DNA of 64,000 bases from Pseudomonas sp. C2B4 (GTDB lineage: Bacteria > Pseudomonadota > Gammaproteobacteria > Pseudomonadales > Pseudomonadaceae), in the NCBI RefSeq assembly GCF_013359695.1, contig NZ_JABFMU010000021.1:1-64000 (forward strand), written 5' to 3'. Position numbers and translations under genes: made by a program. The notes beneath the pieces were generated by a model. It was not told the DNA's origin. It worked only from the letters and a program-made list of their open reading frames with translations, and ran no database searches. Each line of letters opens with the position of its first letter. Position 1 is the first letter of the stretch. Shown here piece after piece: positions 37,349 through 46,146 of the stretch.

Positions 37349-37381
37349 TACACTCCGAAGCTGATCTGCCGAGGACTGACC

Positions 37382-38215
37382 ATGAAGCTCTCCAAGCCCA
37401 GGGACATCGACAAGGCGCCGCGCTTCTGGCGCGATGACGCCCTGCCCTTCATCGAGGCTCGCGCCATCGCCGACGGGCGTGAAGTCTGTTACACCCGGCA
37501 TTCCCACGCGCATTTCTCCATCGGTGCGATCACCGCCGGGCGCAGTACCTATGTCCATGAGCAATCTCAGTCCGAGGTCAGCGCCGGCACCGTGGTGTTG
37601 ATGAACCCCGGCGACGTCCACGCCTGCAATCCGATCAACGACCAGCCGTGGTCTTACCTGATGCTGTATGTCGATACCCTCTGGCTCACTGACTTGCAGC
37701 ATCAGCTCGGCGTCAGCGACGACCTGGCGTTTCGCCGCTTTGCCGCCACCCATACGACGGACGTCGTGCTGTTTGACGGTTTGAAGGGTTTGTATGACGT
37801 CCTGGTCGATCAGCAGCAGGACGTGCTGCACAAGCACAGCGCAGCGGTGGAGTTTTTCACCGAGGTGCAACTGCGACTGAACCCGGTCGATCAACCGCTG
37901 CGCGAGCCCAACTTCAAGCTGGCACGCGCCGCCGATTTCATCCGCGATCACTGCACGCAAATACTCAAGCTCGAAGACATTTGCGAGGCGGCGCAGCTAT
38001 CGCCGTCCTACCTGATCCGCGCCTTCAAGCAGCATTACGGCATGACGCCTCACGCCTTTGTGGTCAACCAGCGCATCCAGTTCGCCCGGGAACAACTGCG
38101 CAATGGCAAGCTGATTGCCGACGTGGCGCTGGAAGCGGGATTTTCCGATCAGGCGCATTTTCAGAGGGCGTTCAAACAACACCTGGCGGCGACGCCGGGG
38201 CAGTATCGCGGCTGA
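37382..38215 (+). CDS. AraC family transcriptional regulator
   Basis: A 277-residue regulator: N-terminal cupin-type ligand domain (HSHAHFSIGAITAGRSTYVH, then MNPGDVHACNP) and a C-terminal double helix-turn-helix (LEDICEAAQLSPSYLIRAFK and IADVALEAGFSDQAHFQRAF). The cupin type usually senses small molecules. The downstream convergent LysE gene is a possible target, by analogy with exporter-regulator pairs. Confidence 0.92.
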   Translation: MKLSKPRDIDKAPRFWRDDALPFIEARAIADGREVCYTRHSHAHFSIGAITAGRSTYVHEQSQSEVSAGTVVLMNPGDVHACNPINDQPWSYLMLYVDTLWLTDLQHQLGVSDDLAFRRFAATHTTDVVLFDGLKGLYDVLVDQQQDVLHKHSAAVEFFTEVQLRLNPVDQPLREPNFKLARAADFIRDHCTQILKLEDICEAAQLSPSYLIRAFKQHYGMTPHAFVVNQRIQFAREQLRNGKLIADVALEAGFSDQAHFQRAFKQHLAATPGQYRG

Positions 38216-38248
38216 TTTCACTCACTGGAACTTGCGCGCAAGGACTTT

Positions 38249-38370
38249 TGTGGCGAGGGGATTCATCCCCGTTGGGCTGCGAAGCCGTCGCAAAACCTGC
38301 ATGCAAGGTTTGTCTGAAGGAATGCTGAGGGCTGCTTCGCAGCCCAACGGGGATAAATCCCCTCGCCACA
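38249..38370. repeat. Inverted repeat of the GTGGCGAGGGGATTTATCCCC family
   Basis: Left arm TGTGGCGAGGGGATTCATCC from 38249, right arm GGATAAATCCCCTCGCCACA ending 38370, each about 36 bases and continued by GTTGGGCTGCGAAG. This is a second palindromic family, distinct from the REPINs; it recurs inside the composite element at 42126. Confidence 0.85.
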
Positions 38371-38400
38371 GGTTCTACTCGATTTCAGAACCGCAGGGTA

Positions 38401-38994
38401 TCAGCCACTCGGCAGTAACAAGTAAACCGCACTCACCGCCAGCAACAACGCCATCACCCGGTTGAACCCGCGCATCCCCGCCGGATTATTCAGATACCCC
38501 CGCAAAAAGGTCCCGGCGTACGCCCAACAGCCAACCGACAGATAGCAGATCACCAGATACACCGCCGCAAACTGCCACACCAGCCGCGCCTCGCCATCGG
38601 CGACAATCGCCCCCATGCCGGCCACGCAGGCCAGCCAGGCCTTGGGGTTGAGCCATTGCATGACCGCGCCATACAGCATCGAGGGGGCGCGGTCCGAGTC
38701 CTTGGCCTCCAACTGCCCGTTGTCGGCCGCCAGTTTGAACGCCATGTACAACAGGAAGGCCACGCCGGCCCACTGCACCACTTGCGTCATGGCCGGCCAA
38801 CGCTGCAACAGCTCATGCAAGCCCAGCCCCATCAGCACCAACAGCAGCACAAATCCCAGGGTCGCCCCGGCCACATGCCGCTGGCTGGCGCGAAAACCGA
38901 AACGCGCTCCCGAACTCAGCGCCACGATATTCACCGGCCCCGGCGTTATCGAAGCGGCCAACGCAAACGCCGCCATGGACATCATCAGACTCAT
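38401..38994 (-). CDS. LysE family amino-acid exporter
   Basis: A 197-residue inner-membrane protein with five to six helices. ASITPGPVNIVALSSGARFG is the LysE/RhtB N-terminal signature. Substrate probably an amino acid or homoserine derivative. It is divided from the convergent AraC gene by a repeat and lies downstream of a MocR-type regulator on the same strand. Confidence 0.9.
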   Translation of the reverse strand: MSLMMSMAAFALAASITPGPVNIVALSSGARFGFRASQRHVAGATLGFVLLLVLMGLGLHELLQRWPAMTQVVQWAGVAFLLYMAFKLAADNGQLEAKDSDRAPSMLYGAVMQWLNPKAWLACVAGMGAIVADGEARLVWQFAAVYLVICYLSVGCWAYAGTFLRGYLNNPAGMRGFNRVMALLLAVSAVYLLLPSG

Positions 38995-39082
38995 CGCACA
39001 CCTTCTTCCTGTCAGTTGAACCAGGCCCCACAGTAAGGAGCCCTCGGGTGTGCGTATTGAAGAAAACTGCCCTGCGCGGCCG

Positions 39083-40414
39083 CTATGAGTAGTAGCCCAC
39101 CACCCGCTTCACTTTCACCAGCGCCTGGCGCAGCGAATCCATGTCCACCGAACCCAGCGCCAGGCGAATGGCGTGCGGCACATGGGGGGTGATGGCAAAG
39201 GGTTCGGCGGGCGACACCGACACCTGCTCGCGCATCAGCGCCATGGCGATCCGGTCGGCGCGGGCGTCTTCGGCCAACGGCAACCAGATGAAGTACGACG
39301 CCGGATGGCTGATAGTCCTGAGTCCCGCCAGCACCTCCCGCGCCAAGGCTTGCCGAGCCTGCGCGTCGCTGCGTTTTTGCGCCTCCAGCCGGGTAACGGT
39401 GCCGTCGTCCAGCCAGCCCGTGGCAATGGCCGTCATCACGCCCGGGGTATTCCAGGTGGTTGCCATGATCGTGCGTTCGAATCCTGCGACCCATTTCGCC
39501 GGCGAGGCCACAAAACCGACGCGCAACCCGGTGGCGACATTCTTGGATAATCCGGATACGTACACCGTTCTTTCCGGCGCCATTTCCGCCAGCGGCGCCG
39601 GTGCGTTTTCGGCCAGAAAAGCGTAGGCGGCATCCTCAATGATCATCAGGTCATGCTGGCGCGCAATGGCCACCAACCGCTCGCGCTGGCCGGCATCCAT
39701 CACCCAGCCCAGCGGATTGTGCAAGGTCGGCATTGAGTAAACGGCCCGAACCGGCCGACGCCTGCACAATTCTTCCAGGGCCGGCAGATCAGGCCCCTTG
39801 TCGGTGACAGGAATGGGCAAGACTTCAAGGTGCAGCGTTTCGGCGAGCGTCTTGAAGCCTGGATAGGTCAAGGCATCGGCGGCGATGACATCGCCGGGCT
39901 TGAGCAGCGTCATCATCACCACCGCCAGGCCATGCTGCGCGCCGCTGACGATCAGCACCTGCTCAGCCGACACGTTCAGGCCACGCTCACCCAAGTGGCG
40001 TGCGACCGAAGCCCGCTCATGCATTCGCCCCGCGTGGGGTTGGTAGCGCAGCAGGGCTTCGAGATCCCCTGACAACGCAAGCTGACGCAAGGCGTTGCGC
40101 AACAGGTCGGCCTGACCGGGCAACGACGGGTAGTTGAAATTGAGGTCAATCATCCCCGCCGCTACCACGGCCTGGGAAATGCCCTGACCGGGTGGCAGTG
40201 AGGTCTCCCTGACGAATGTTCCACGCCCGGTCTCGCCGCTGATCAAGCCCATGCTCTCAAGCTCGGCATACACCCGGCTGGCGGTGACCAGCGCCAACCC
40301 GTGCTCGCTGGCCAACTGCCGGTGGGTCGGCAGACGCGTACCCGGCGGCAAATGACCTGAACGGATGTCAGCGGCGAAGGCATCCACCAGTTGCTTGTAG
40401 CGCGATCGAGGCAT
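39083..40414 (-). CDS. MocR-type regulator (GntR helix-turn-helix fused to PLP aminotransferase fold)
   Basis: A 443-residue fusion. Residues 1-75 form a GntR winged helix (YKQLVDAFAADIRSGHLPPG, then HRQLASEHGLALVTASRVYA); the rest is a class I aminotransferase-like domain with the PLP lysine in SGLSKN. MocR proteins usually sense PLP or an amino-group ligand and control a neighbour; here a divergent DMT exporter 75 bases away and a LysE gene downstream are candidates. The ATG at 40414 is chosen; the longer frame lacks family sequence. Confidence 0.92.
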   Translation of the reverse strand: MPRSRYKQLVDAFAADIRSGHLPPGTRLPTHRQLASEHGLALVTASRVYAELESMGLISGETGRGTFVRETSLPPGQGISQAVVAAGMIDLNFNYPSLPGQADLLRNALRQLALSGDLEALLRYQPHAGRMHERASVARHLGERGLNVSAEQVLIVSGAQHGLAVVMMTLLKPGDVIAADALTYPGFKTLAETLHLEVLPIPVTDKGPDLPALEELCRRRPVRAVYSMPTLHNPLGWVMDAGQRERLVAIARQHDLMIIEDAAYAFLAENAPAPLAEMAPERTVYVSGLSKNVATGLRVGFVASPAKWVAGFERTIMATTWNTPGVMTAIATGWLDDGTVTRLEAQKRSDAQARQALAREVLAGLRTISHPASYFIWLPLAEDARADRIAMALMREQVSVSPAEPFAITPHVPHAIRLALGSVDMDSLRQALVKVKRVVGYYS

Positions 40415-40439
40415 GCGGAAATGTATCCATGACAATTTT

Positions 40440-40468
40440 TTGATTGTATTGATAGTCGACCATAGGAT
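40440..40468 (+). promoter_or_regulatory. Candidate sigma-70 promoter of the DMT exporter gene
   Basis: TTGATT (40440-40445), 17-base spacer, TAGGAT (40463-40468). The short gap also holds ACAAT-N7-ATTGT, a possible MocR half-site pair. The promoter of the divergent mocR must overlap it. Confidence 0.4.
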
Positions 40469-40489
40469 GGGTTTTGTGCAACCCAGACA

Positions 40490-41401
40490 ATGAGCGTGAA
40501 CGAAATGGAACGGACCTCGAACCTGCAAAGCCCCGTGCTGGAAACCGGCGCGAGCGGCTGGATCAATGGCCTGATCGGTGTGGTGATCTTCAGCGGTTCG
40601 CTGCCCGCGACACGGGTGGCAGTGCTGGAATTCGATCCGGTATTCCTCACGGTGGCCCGGGCGACGATCGCCGCCATTCTGGCGCTGTGCCTGCTACTGG
40701 TGTTCAAGGAAAAACGCCCTGCGCGCCATCAACTTCTATCCCTGACCCTCGTAGCCCTGGGCGTGGTGGTCGGGTTCCCGCTGCTGACCGCGCTGGCGTT
40801 GCAATACGTGACCTCCGCGCACTCCATCGTGTTCGTCGGCCTGTTGCCGCTCGCGACGGCCGTGTTCGGGGTCTTGCGTGGCGGCGAACGGCCTCGGCCG
40901 GTGTTCTGGATTTTCTCGGTGCTGGGCAGCCTGCTGGTGGTCGGCTTCGCCGTGGCCCAAGGCCTGACGGCCTCGCCCCAAGGCGACATCCTGATGCTGC
41001 TGGCGATCCTGGCCTGCGGCCTGGGCTATGCCGAAGGGGCGAAGCTGTCCCGCACGCTGGGCGGCTGGCAGGTGATTTCCTGGGCGCTGGTGCTGGCGTT
41101 GCCGGTCATGGCGGCACTGACCTGGTGGCGGATGCCGGCGTCGTTCAGCGGCATCAGCACGCCCGCCTGGTTCAGCCTGGCCTACGTGTCGCTGTTCAGC
41201 ATGCTGATCGGCTTTGTGTTCTGGTATCGCGGACTGGCCCAGGGCGGTATTGCCGCCGTCGGGCAGCTGCAATTGCTGCAACCGTTTTTCGGCCTGGCGC
41301 TGGCGGCGACCTTGCTCCACGAACAGGTCAGCCTCGGCATGCTCGGGGTGACGGTGGCGGTGATTGCGTGCGTGGCCGGGGCGAAAAAATTTGCCCGCTA
41401 G
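40490..41401 (+). CDS. EamA/DMT family transporter
   Basis: A 303-residue inner-membrane protein with ten predicted helices in two EamA repeats (first near GLIGVVIFSGSLPATRVAVL, second near WFSLAYVSLFSMLIGFVFW). Such proteins export amino acids or small metabolites. It is divergent from the mocR gene. The first ATG is used; a second at 40505 is possible and neither has a strong RBS. Confidence 0.9.
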   Translation: MSVNEMERTSNLQSPVLETGASGWINGLIGVVIFSGSLPATRVAVLEFDPVFLTVARATIAAILALCLLLVFKEKRPARHQLLSLTLVALGVVVGFPLLTALALQYVTSAHSIVFVGLLPLATAVFGVLRGGERPRPVFWIFSVLGSLLVVGFAVAQGLTASPQGDILMLLAILACGLGYAEGAKLSRTLGGWQVISWALVLALPVMAALTWWRMPASFSGISTPAWFSLAYVSLFSMLIGFVFWYRGLAQGGIAAVGQLQLLQPFFGLALAATLLHEQVSLGMLGVTVAVIACVAGAKKFAR

Positions 41402-41490
41402 CCACTGCTATGGCGCTTGTCATCATGACTGTACGGGGCAACCGTCCGAGTGCCGTGTAAAAATACCGCTCTCGTTACAGGAGCCCGATC

Positions 41491-42111
41491 ATGGACCTCG
41501 CCACCCTCACCCTTTTCCTGCCGGCCTGCTTCGCCCTGAACATGGCGCCAGGCCCGAACAACCTGCTGTCGGTCAGCAACTCGACCCGCTACGGCTACCG
41601 TACCGCGTGCCTGGCCGGGGTCGGGCGCTTGCTGGCGTTCGCCGGGATGATCGCTCTCGCCTCGGCGGGCCTGGCGGTGGTGCTGCAAACGTCGGAGCTG
41701 TTGTTCTACGGGATCAAGACCCTCGGCGCGGCGTACCTGTTCTATCTCGCCTGGCAACTGTGGCGCGCTGACCCCGGCGTGGAAAATGCGGTGACAGGCG
41801 CGCCGGTCGGGATGTTGGCCTTGGCCCGGCAGGAATTCCTGGTCGCGGCGGGCAACCCGAAGGCGATCCTGATCTTCACCGCGTTCCTGCCCCAATTCGT
41901 CGACTCGACCCGCGCCATCACGCCGCAGTTCGCGGTATTGGGTGCGCTGTTCCTGGCACTGGAATGGATCGCCATCGCGGCCTACGCCTACATGGGATTG
42001 CACATGCGCCGCTGGTTCGCCAAGCCCTCGGGCAAGCGGATGTTCAACCGCTGCTGCGCGGGTCTCCTGTCCGCCGCCGCCTCGGTGCTGCTGATGGCAC
42101 GGCGCACCTGA
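41491..42111 (+). CDS. LysE family amino-acid exporter
   Basis: A 206-residue exporter of the LysE/RhtB family: FALNMAPGPNNLLSVSNSTR is the N-terminal signature and FLVAAGNPKAILIFTAFLPQ the internal one. The ATG has AGGAG ten bases upstream. It is the second LysE-type gene within 3 kb, after the one at 38401; the two differ clearly in sequence. Confidence 0.92.
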   Translation: MDLATLTLFLPACFALNMAPGPNNLLSVSNSTRYGYRTACLAGVGRLLAFAGMIALASAGLAVVLQTSELLFYGIKTLGAAYLFYLAWQLWRADPGVENAVTGAPVGMLALARQEFLVAAGNPKAILIFTAFLPQFVDSTRAITPQFAVLGALFLALEWIAIAAYAYMGLHMRRWFAKPSGKRMFNRCCAGLLSAAASVLLMARRT

Positions 42112-42125
42112 TGCACTGAGATCTA

Positions 42126-42286
42126 CTGTGGGAGCGAGCTGTGGCGAGGGGATTTATCCCCGTTCGGCTGCGAAGCAGTCGTAAAACCAGCCAACCAGAT
42201 GTATCAGGTAAATCCGGTTGGGTGGTTCAGGGGCCGCTTCGCGGCCCAACGGGGATAAATCCCCTCGCCACAGCTCGCTCCCACAG
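42126..42286. repeat. Composite nested inverted repeat (REP arm plus GTGGCGAGGGG family)
   Basis: Outer arms CTGTGGGAGCGAGC and GCTCGCTCCCACAG enclose, on both sides symmetrically, the arms of the family at 38249 (TGTGGCGAGGGGATTTATCC), continued by GCTGCGAAGC-like sequence. Total arm length is about 54 bases with few mismatches. It fills most of the gap before ada; positions 42287-42370 show no other feature. Confidence 0.85.
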
Positions 42287-42370
42287 AGGCATTGATCTGA
42301 TGGCGAATGAGCAGAGTTCCCTGTCGATTTTCCGGTGGATACAGCCCCAGCCCCGTTCTATGCTGCGTCC

Positions 42371-43453
42371 ATGAACCTACAACACACGCTGCTTCCGCCC
42401 CACGCCGAGATGGTCCGCGCCATGCTCGAGCGAGACACCGCCTACGAGGGGGTGTTTTTTACGGCGGTGAAAACCACCGGGATCTTTTGCCGTCCCAGTT
42501 GCACGGCGCGCAAGCCGAAGCCGGAGAACGTCGAGTTTTTCGCCCACGCCGAGCAATGCCTGTCCGCCGGCTACCGCGCCTGCCTTCGCTGCAAGCCGCT
42601 GGATGCCGCGGATGTCGAGCCGGATTGGGTGCAGAAGCTGCTCGAATCGGTGGACGCCGATCCCGAACAACGCTGGACCGACGCCCAGTTGCTGGCCGAA
42701 GGGATCGAGCCGCTGAAATTGCGCCGCTGGTTCAAGCAGCATTTCGGCATGACCTTTCACGCCTGGCTGCGCACCCGGCGCCTGGGCATGGCACTGGATG
42801 GCATCAAACAGGGCGATTCCATCGACAGCGCCGCCTTCGACTCGGGCTACGAATCCCTGAGCGGTTTTCGCGATGCGTTTCAAAAGTCCTTCCACATTAC
42901 CCCGGGCCGCGCCGCCAACAGCGAACCACTGCTGTTCACCCGGCTGACCACGCCGCTGGGGCCGATGATCGCCATGGCCGAACGGCGTGGGTTGGTGTTG
43001 CTTGAGTTTCTCGATCAATCGTCGCTGGCCCGGGAAGTCGAGACACTGCAAAGCCGCTTTGGCTATGCCGTGGCGCCAGGGCACAACCCGCACTTGCAGC
43101 AGATTGAAGAGGAACTGGTCGCGTATTTCGCCGGCAGGCTCACCGAGTTCAAGGTTGCCCTGCACATGCCCGGCAGCGAGTTTTCCTGCCAGGTCTGGGC
43201 GGAACTGAAAAAAATCCCCTACGGCCAGACCACCACCTACGGCGCTATTGCCAACCTTCTGGGCAAGCCTGGCGCCAGTCGTGCAGTGGGCCTGGCCAAC
43301 GGTCACAACCGCCTCTCGATCGTGGTGCCCTGCCATCGTGTGATCGGCGCCGACGGTTCGCTGACCGGCTACGCTGGAGGCCAGCCGCGCAAGGCGTTTC
43401 TGCTCAGGCTGGAAAACGCATCGGTACAGATCACCGAACAACTCGCATTCTGA
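42371..43453 (+). CDS. ada: Ada: bifunctional methylphosphotriester sensor/regulator and O6-methylguanine-DNA methyltransferase
   Basis: Repairs alkylated DNA and activates the adaptive response. The 360-residue protein has the N-terminal zinc domain (C40, C44, C71, C74; C40 is the methyl acceptor), an AraC-type helix-turn-helix in the middle (LKLRRWFKQHFGMTFHAWLR) and the methyltransferase domain with PCHR (C321). The ATG at 42371 gives MNLQHTLLPP. It leads an operon with a PEP-mutase-like gene and an alkA-like gene, which it probably controls. Confidence 0.95.
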   Translation: MNLQHTLLPPHAEMVRAMLERDTAYEGVFFTAVKTTGIFCRPSCTARKPKPENVEFFAHAEQCLSAGYRACLRCKPLDAADVEPDWVQKLLESVDADPEQRWTDAQLLAEGIEPLKLRRWFKQHFGMTFHAWLRTRRLGMALDGIKQGDSIDSAAFDSGYESLSGFRDAFQKSFHITPGRAANSEPLLFTRLTTPLGPMIAMAERRGLVLLEFLDQSSLAREVETLQSRFGYAVAPGHNPHLQQIEEELVAYFAGRLTEFKVALHMPGSEFSCQVWAELKKIPYGQTTTYGAIANLLGKPGASRAVGLANGHNRLSIVVPCHRVIGADGSLTGYAGGQPRKAFLLRLENASVQITEQLAF

Positions 43454-43486
43454 TCCCCCCGTGATTTTCATCAGGAAGGACACTCG

Positions 43487-44299
43487 ATGGACAGGCTCGA
43501 CAATCAATTTCACCAACTGCATCAGGACGGTCTGCTGATCCTCACCAACGTCGCCGACGCCGCCGGCGCGCGACTGGTGGAGCAATTGGGCAGCCAGGCG
43601 GTGGCCACCAGCAGCGCGGCGGTGGCCTGGGTCCATGGTTACCCGGATGGCAACACCCTGCCCCTTGAGCGCCTGGTCTCGACGGTCGAATCCATCGCCC
43701 GGGTGATCTCGGTGCCGTTGACCGTGGACATCGAAGCCGGCTACTCCGATGACCTGGCCCGGGTTGCACAGGTGGTGGACGCGGTGATCGCCGCCGGCGC
43801 AGTGGGCATCAACATCGAGGACGGCGCCTCCCCGCCTGAACTGCTCGCCCGCAAGATCGAAACCGCTCGGCAGGTCGCCGATCGTCGTAACGTCAATCTG
43901 TTTATCAACGCACGCACCGATGTGTACCTGCGCAGCCTGGTTCCCGCCGAAGATCGCGTGGCAGAAACCCTCAAGCGTGCCGCGCTGTATCAGGCAGCCG
44001 GTGCCAACGGTTTGTTCGCGGCGGGCGTGACCTCGGAGTACGAAATCAAAGCGCTATGCCAGGGGACGACGCTGCCGTTGAATGTGCTGGGGGTTCCCGG
44101 CCTGCCGTCGCCCGATGCATTGCAAACCATGGGCGTGCGTCGCCTGAGCGCCGGCTCGGGCATCGCCGAGTTTCTGTATGGCGCCATGGCTTCAGTGGCT
44201 CAAAACTTTCTGCAAACGGGCAAATTCGACACCCACGGCATCAAGGCGTTGACCTATGGCGAAGTCAACGCGCTGTTGAAACCATCCGGAACAGCCTGA
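43487..44299 (+). CDS. Isocitrate lyase / phosphoenolpyruvate mutase family protein
   Basis: A 270-residue TIM-barrel protein. VPLTVDIEAGYSDD and GAVGINIEDG are the metal and substrate motifs of the superfamily. The KKCGH loop of true isocitrate lyases is missing, so a carboxy-phosphonoenolpyruvate or oxaloacetate-type C-C lyase is likelier. Position between ada (33 bases before) and an alkA-like gene (4 bases after) is unexplained by known repair chemistry. RBS AAGGA before the ATG. Confidence 0.9.
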   Translation: MDRLDNQFHQLHQDGLLILTNVADAAGARLVEQLGSQAVATSSAAVAWVHGYPDGNTLPLERLVSTVESIARVISVPLTVDIEAGYSDDLARVAQVVDAVIAAGAVGINIEDGASPPELLARKIETARQVADRRNVNLFINARTDVYLRSLVPAEDRVAETLKRAALYQAAGANGLFAAGVTSEYEIKALCQGTTLPLNVLGVPGLPSPDALQTMGVRRLSAGSGIAEFLYGAMASVAQNFLQTGKFDTHGIKALTYGEVNALLKPSGTA

Positions 44300-44303
44300 G
44301 CCC

Positions 44304-44921
44304 ATGCGCAACAACTACCAGCCGGCCACCGCATTCCTGTCATCGCTCGACGAGGACTGGCGTCGCCACATCGCCGCTGTCGGCCCCTGCCTGCATCAAC
44401 CTCATGCTGCTCGCGATCCCTATGAATCGCTGGTGCGAGCGATTGCCTACCAGCAACTGCACGCCAAGGCGGGCGATGCGATTGTCGGTCGCTTGCTGGC
44501 GTTGTTCCCGTCGGTCTCGTTTCCGCGGCCTGAACAGATTGTCGCCACCGACTTCGATCAACTGCGCGCCTGCGGGTTTTCAGCGAGCAAGATCGCGACC
44601 ATCCAGGGCATCGCCCAGGCGGCGCTGGACGGCGTGGTGCCGGATTACGCCACGGCGCTGGCGATGGACGATGAAGCACTGATCGAACGCCTGATCACTT
44701 TGCGCGGCGTGGGGCGCTGGACCGTGGAGATGCTGTTGATCTACAGCCTGGAGCGGACGGACATTTTGCCGGCCGATGATTTTGGTGTGCGTGAGGGCTA
44801 TCGGCGGCTCAAGGGGCTGGAGGTGCAGCCGACACGCAAGCAGATGATCGAGATCGGGTTGGATTGGCGTCCTTATCGGACGGTGGCTTCCTGGTATTTG
44901 TGGCGGGTGCCCACGCGATAG
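44304..44921 (+). CDS. DNA-3-methyladenine glycosylase II, AlkA-like
   Basis: Excises alkylated bases. The 205-residue protein consists of the HhH-GPD domain only: hairpin LRGVGRWTVEML and the catalytic aspartate in LPADDFGVREG (D159). It lacks the N-terminal TATA-like domain of E. coli AlkA, so it is nearer the short Mag-type enzymes. Third gene of the ada operon. Its TAG stop lies at the outer flank of the following REPIN. Confidence 0.93.
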   Translation: MRNNYQPATAFLSSLDEDWRRHIAAVGPCLHQPHAARDPYESLVRAIAYQQLHAKAGDAIVGRLLALFPSVSFPRPEQIVATDFDQLRACGFSASKIATIQGIAQAALDGVVPDYATALAMDDEALIERLITLRGVGRWTVEMLLIYSLERTDILPADDFGVREGYRRLKGLEVQPTRKQMIEIGLDWRPYRTVASWYLWRVPTR

Positions 44922-44935
44922 ACCGCGTTATCGTT

Positions 44936-45012
44936 CTTCGCGAGCAGGCTCGCTCCCACAGTAGATCTTCAGTGATCACAAATCCCCTGTGGGAGCGAGC
45001 CTGCTCGCGAAG
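44936..45012. repeat. REPIN flanking the agmatine module, left copy
   Basis: Perfect 26-base arms of the CTTCGCGAGCAGGCTCGCTC type at 44936-44961 and 44987-45012. Flanks GACCGCGTTATCGTT (44921) and GGCGTCAGCAC (to 45022) are shared, same orientation, with the copy at 48333, but the spacer is inverted relative to that copy. Confidence 0.9.
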
Positions 45013-45046
45013 GCGTCAGCACAGACAACACATCACTCAAAGCCGA

Positions 45047-46144
45047 TCACAACCCGGATTTCAACCGACTGAACGCCCGAATCAACGCCCTGTTGAACGC
45101 CTTGCCATTGTCATTCTTGCTGTACAGCGATGCACGCACCTGCGCCGAGGGATAGGTCCCCGGATCATCGCGAATCGCCGGGTCGATCAGGTTGTCAGCC
45201 GCGGTAATCGCATTGGCGTAATGGATGGTGTCGGTGATCGGCGCGATCACTTCCGGTGTCATCAGGTAGTCCATCAACTTCAGACCTGCCTCGGGATGCG
45301 GAGCATCCTTGGGTATCACCATGGCATCGAACCAGATCAGCGTGCCCTCTTTCGGTATCCGGTATTTCAGCGTGTAGGGCTTGTTCGCAGCCGTTGCCTG
45401 GCCGGCGGCAATGGCCACGTTGCCATTCCATGACATCGCCACGCAGGTGTTGCCGTTGGCCAGGTCGCTGATGTTCAGGTCGTTGTCGAAATAACGGATG
45501 TACGGGCGGATCTTCGCCAGTTGCTGCTCCGCAAGCTTCAGGTCATCGAGGTTCTGGCGGTTGATGTCCAGACCCATGTACTTCATGACGGCGGCAAACA
45601 CTTCGTTGGGGTCATTGAGCAGGCTGACCCCGCAATCGGCGAACTTCGACACCACGGCCGGATCGAACAGCATCGCCCAGCTGTCGGTAGGCGCGTCAGC
45701 CAGGCGTTTTTTCACGGCTTCCTCCTGAAACCCCACACCCGTGGTACCCCAGGCATAAATCCCCGCGTAGCGATTGCCGGGATCGAACACCGCCATGTGC
45801 TGACGGAACTCTTCACCGACGCCGGCAAAGTGCGGCAGCTGCTGCTTGTCCACGGTCTGCACCGCGCCGCTCTCGATGGCCCGAGACAAATGCTGCCCCG
45901 CGGTCAGGACCAGATCGTAGCCACTGCGACCGGTCAGCAGTTTGGTCTCGACGGTTTCCAGGGAGTCGAAATGATCGGCCACCACGTGGATACCGGTTTT
46001 CGCCTCGAAATTCTTCAGGGTATCCGGGGCCAGGTACTCGCCCCAGATATACAGGTTGACCACCGGTTTGGCGGTGTCGGCGGCCTGCACACACAGGGGT
46101 GCAAGCACCAGCAATAACGCTTGAGTCAGTTTGTGCAGGCCCAT
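45047..46144 (-). CDS. Polyamine ABC transporter substrate-binding protein, PotF/SpuD-like
   Basis: A 365-residue periplasmic protein. Signal peptide MGLHKLTQALLLVLAPLCVQA is followed by VVNLYIWGEYLAPDTLKNF, a polyamine-binding-protein opening. MSWNGNVAIAAGQ belongs to the ligand pocket. No permease or ATPase gene is adjacent, so it either serves another transporter or senses. It is 2 bases after aguA; in P. aeruginosa a similar gene also lies by the agu genes, as I recall. Confidence 0.9.
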   Translation of the reverse strand: MGLHKLTQALLLVLAPLCVQAADTAKPVVNLYIWGEYLAPDTLKNFEAKTGIHVVADHFDSLETVETKLLTGRSGYDLVLTAGQHLSRAIESGAVQTVDKQQLPHFAGVGEEFRQHMAVFDPGNRYAGIYAWGTTGVGFQEEAVKKRLADAPTDSWAMLFDPAVVSKFADCGVSLLNDPNEVFAAVMKYMGLDINRQNLDDLKLAEQQLAKIRPYIRYFDNDLNISDLANGNTCVAMSWNGNVAIAAGQATAANKPYTLKYRIPKEGTLIWFDAMVIPKDAPHPEAGLKLMDYLMTPEVIAPITDTIHYANAITAADNLIDPAIRDDPGTYPSAQVRASLYSKNDNGKAFNRALIRAFSRLKSGL

Positions 46145-46146
46145 GG

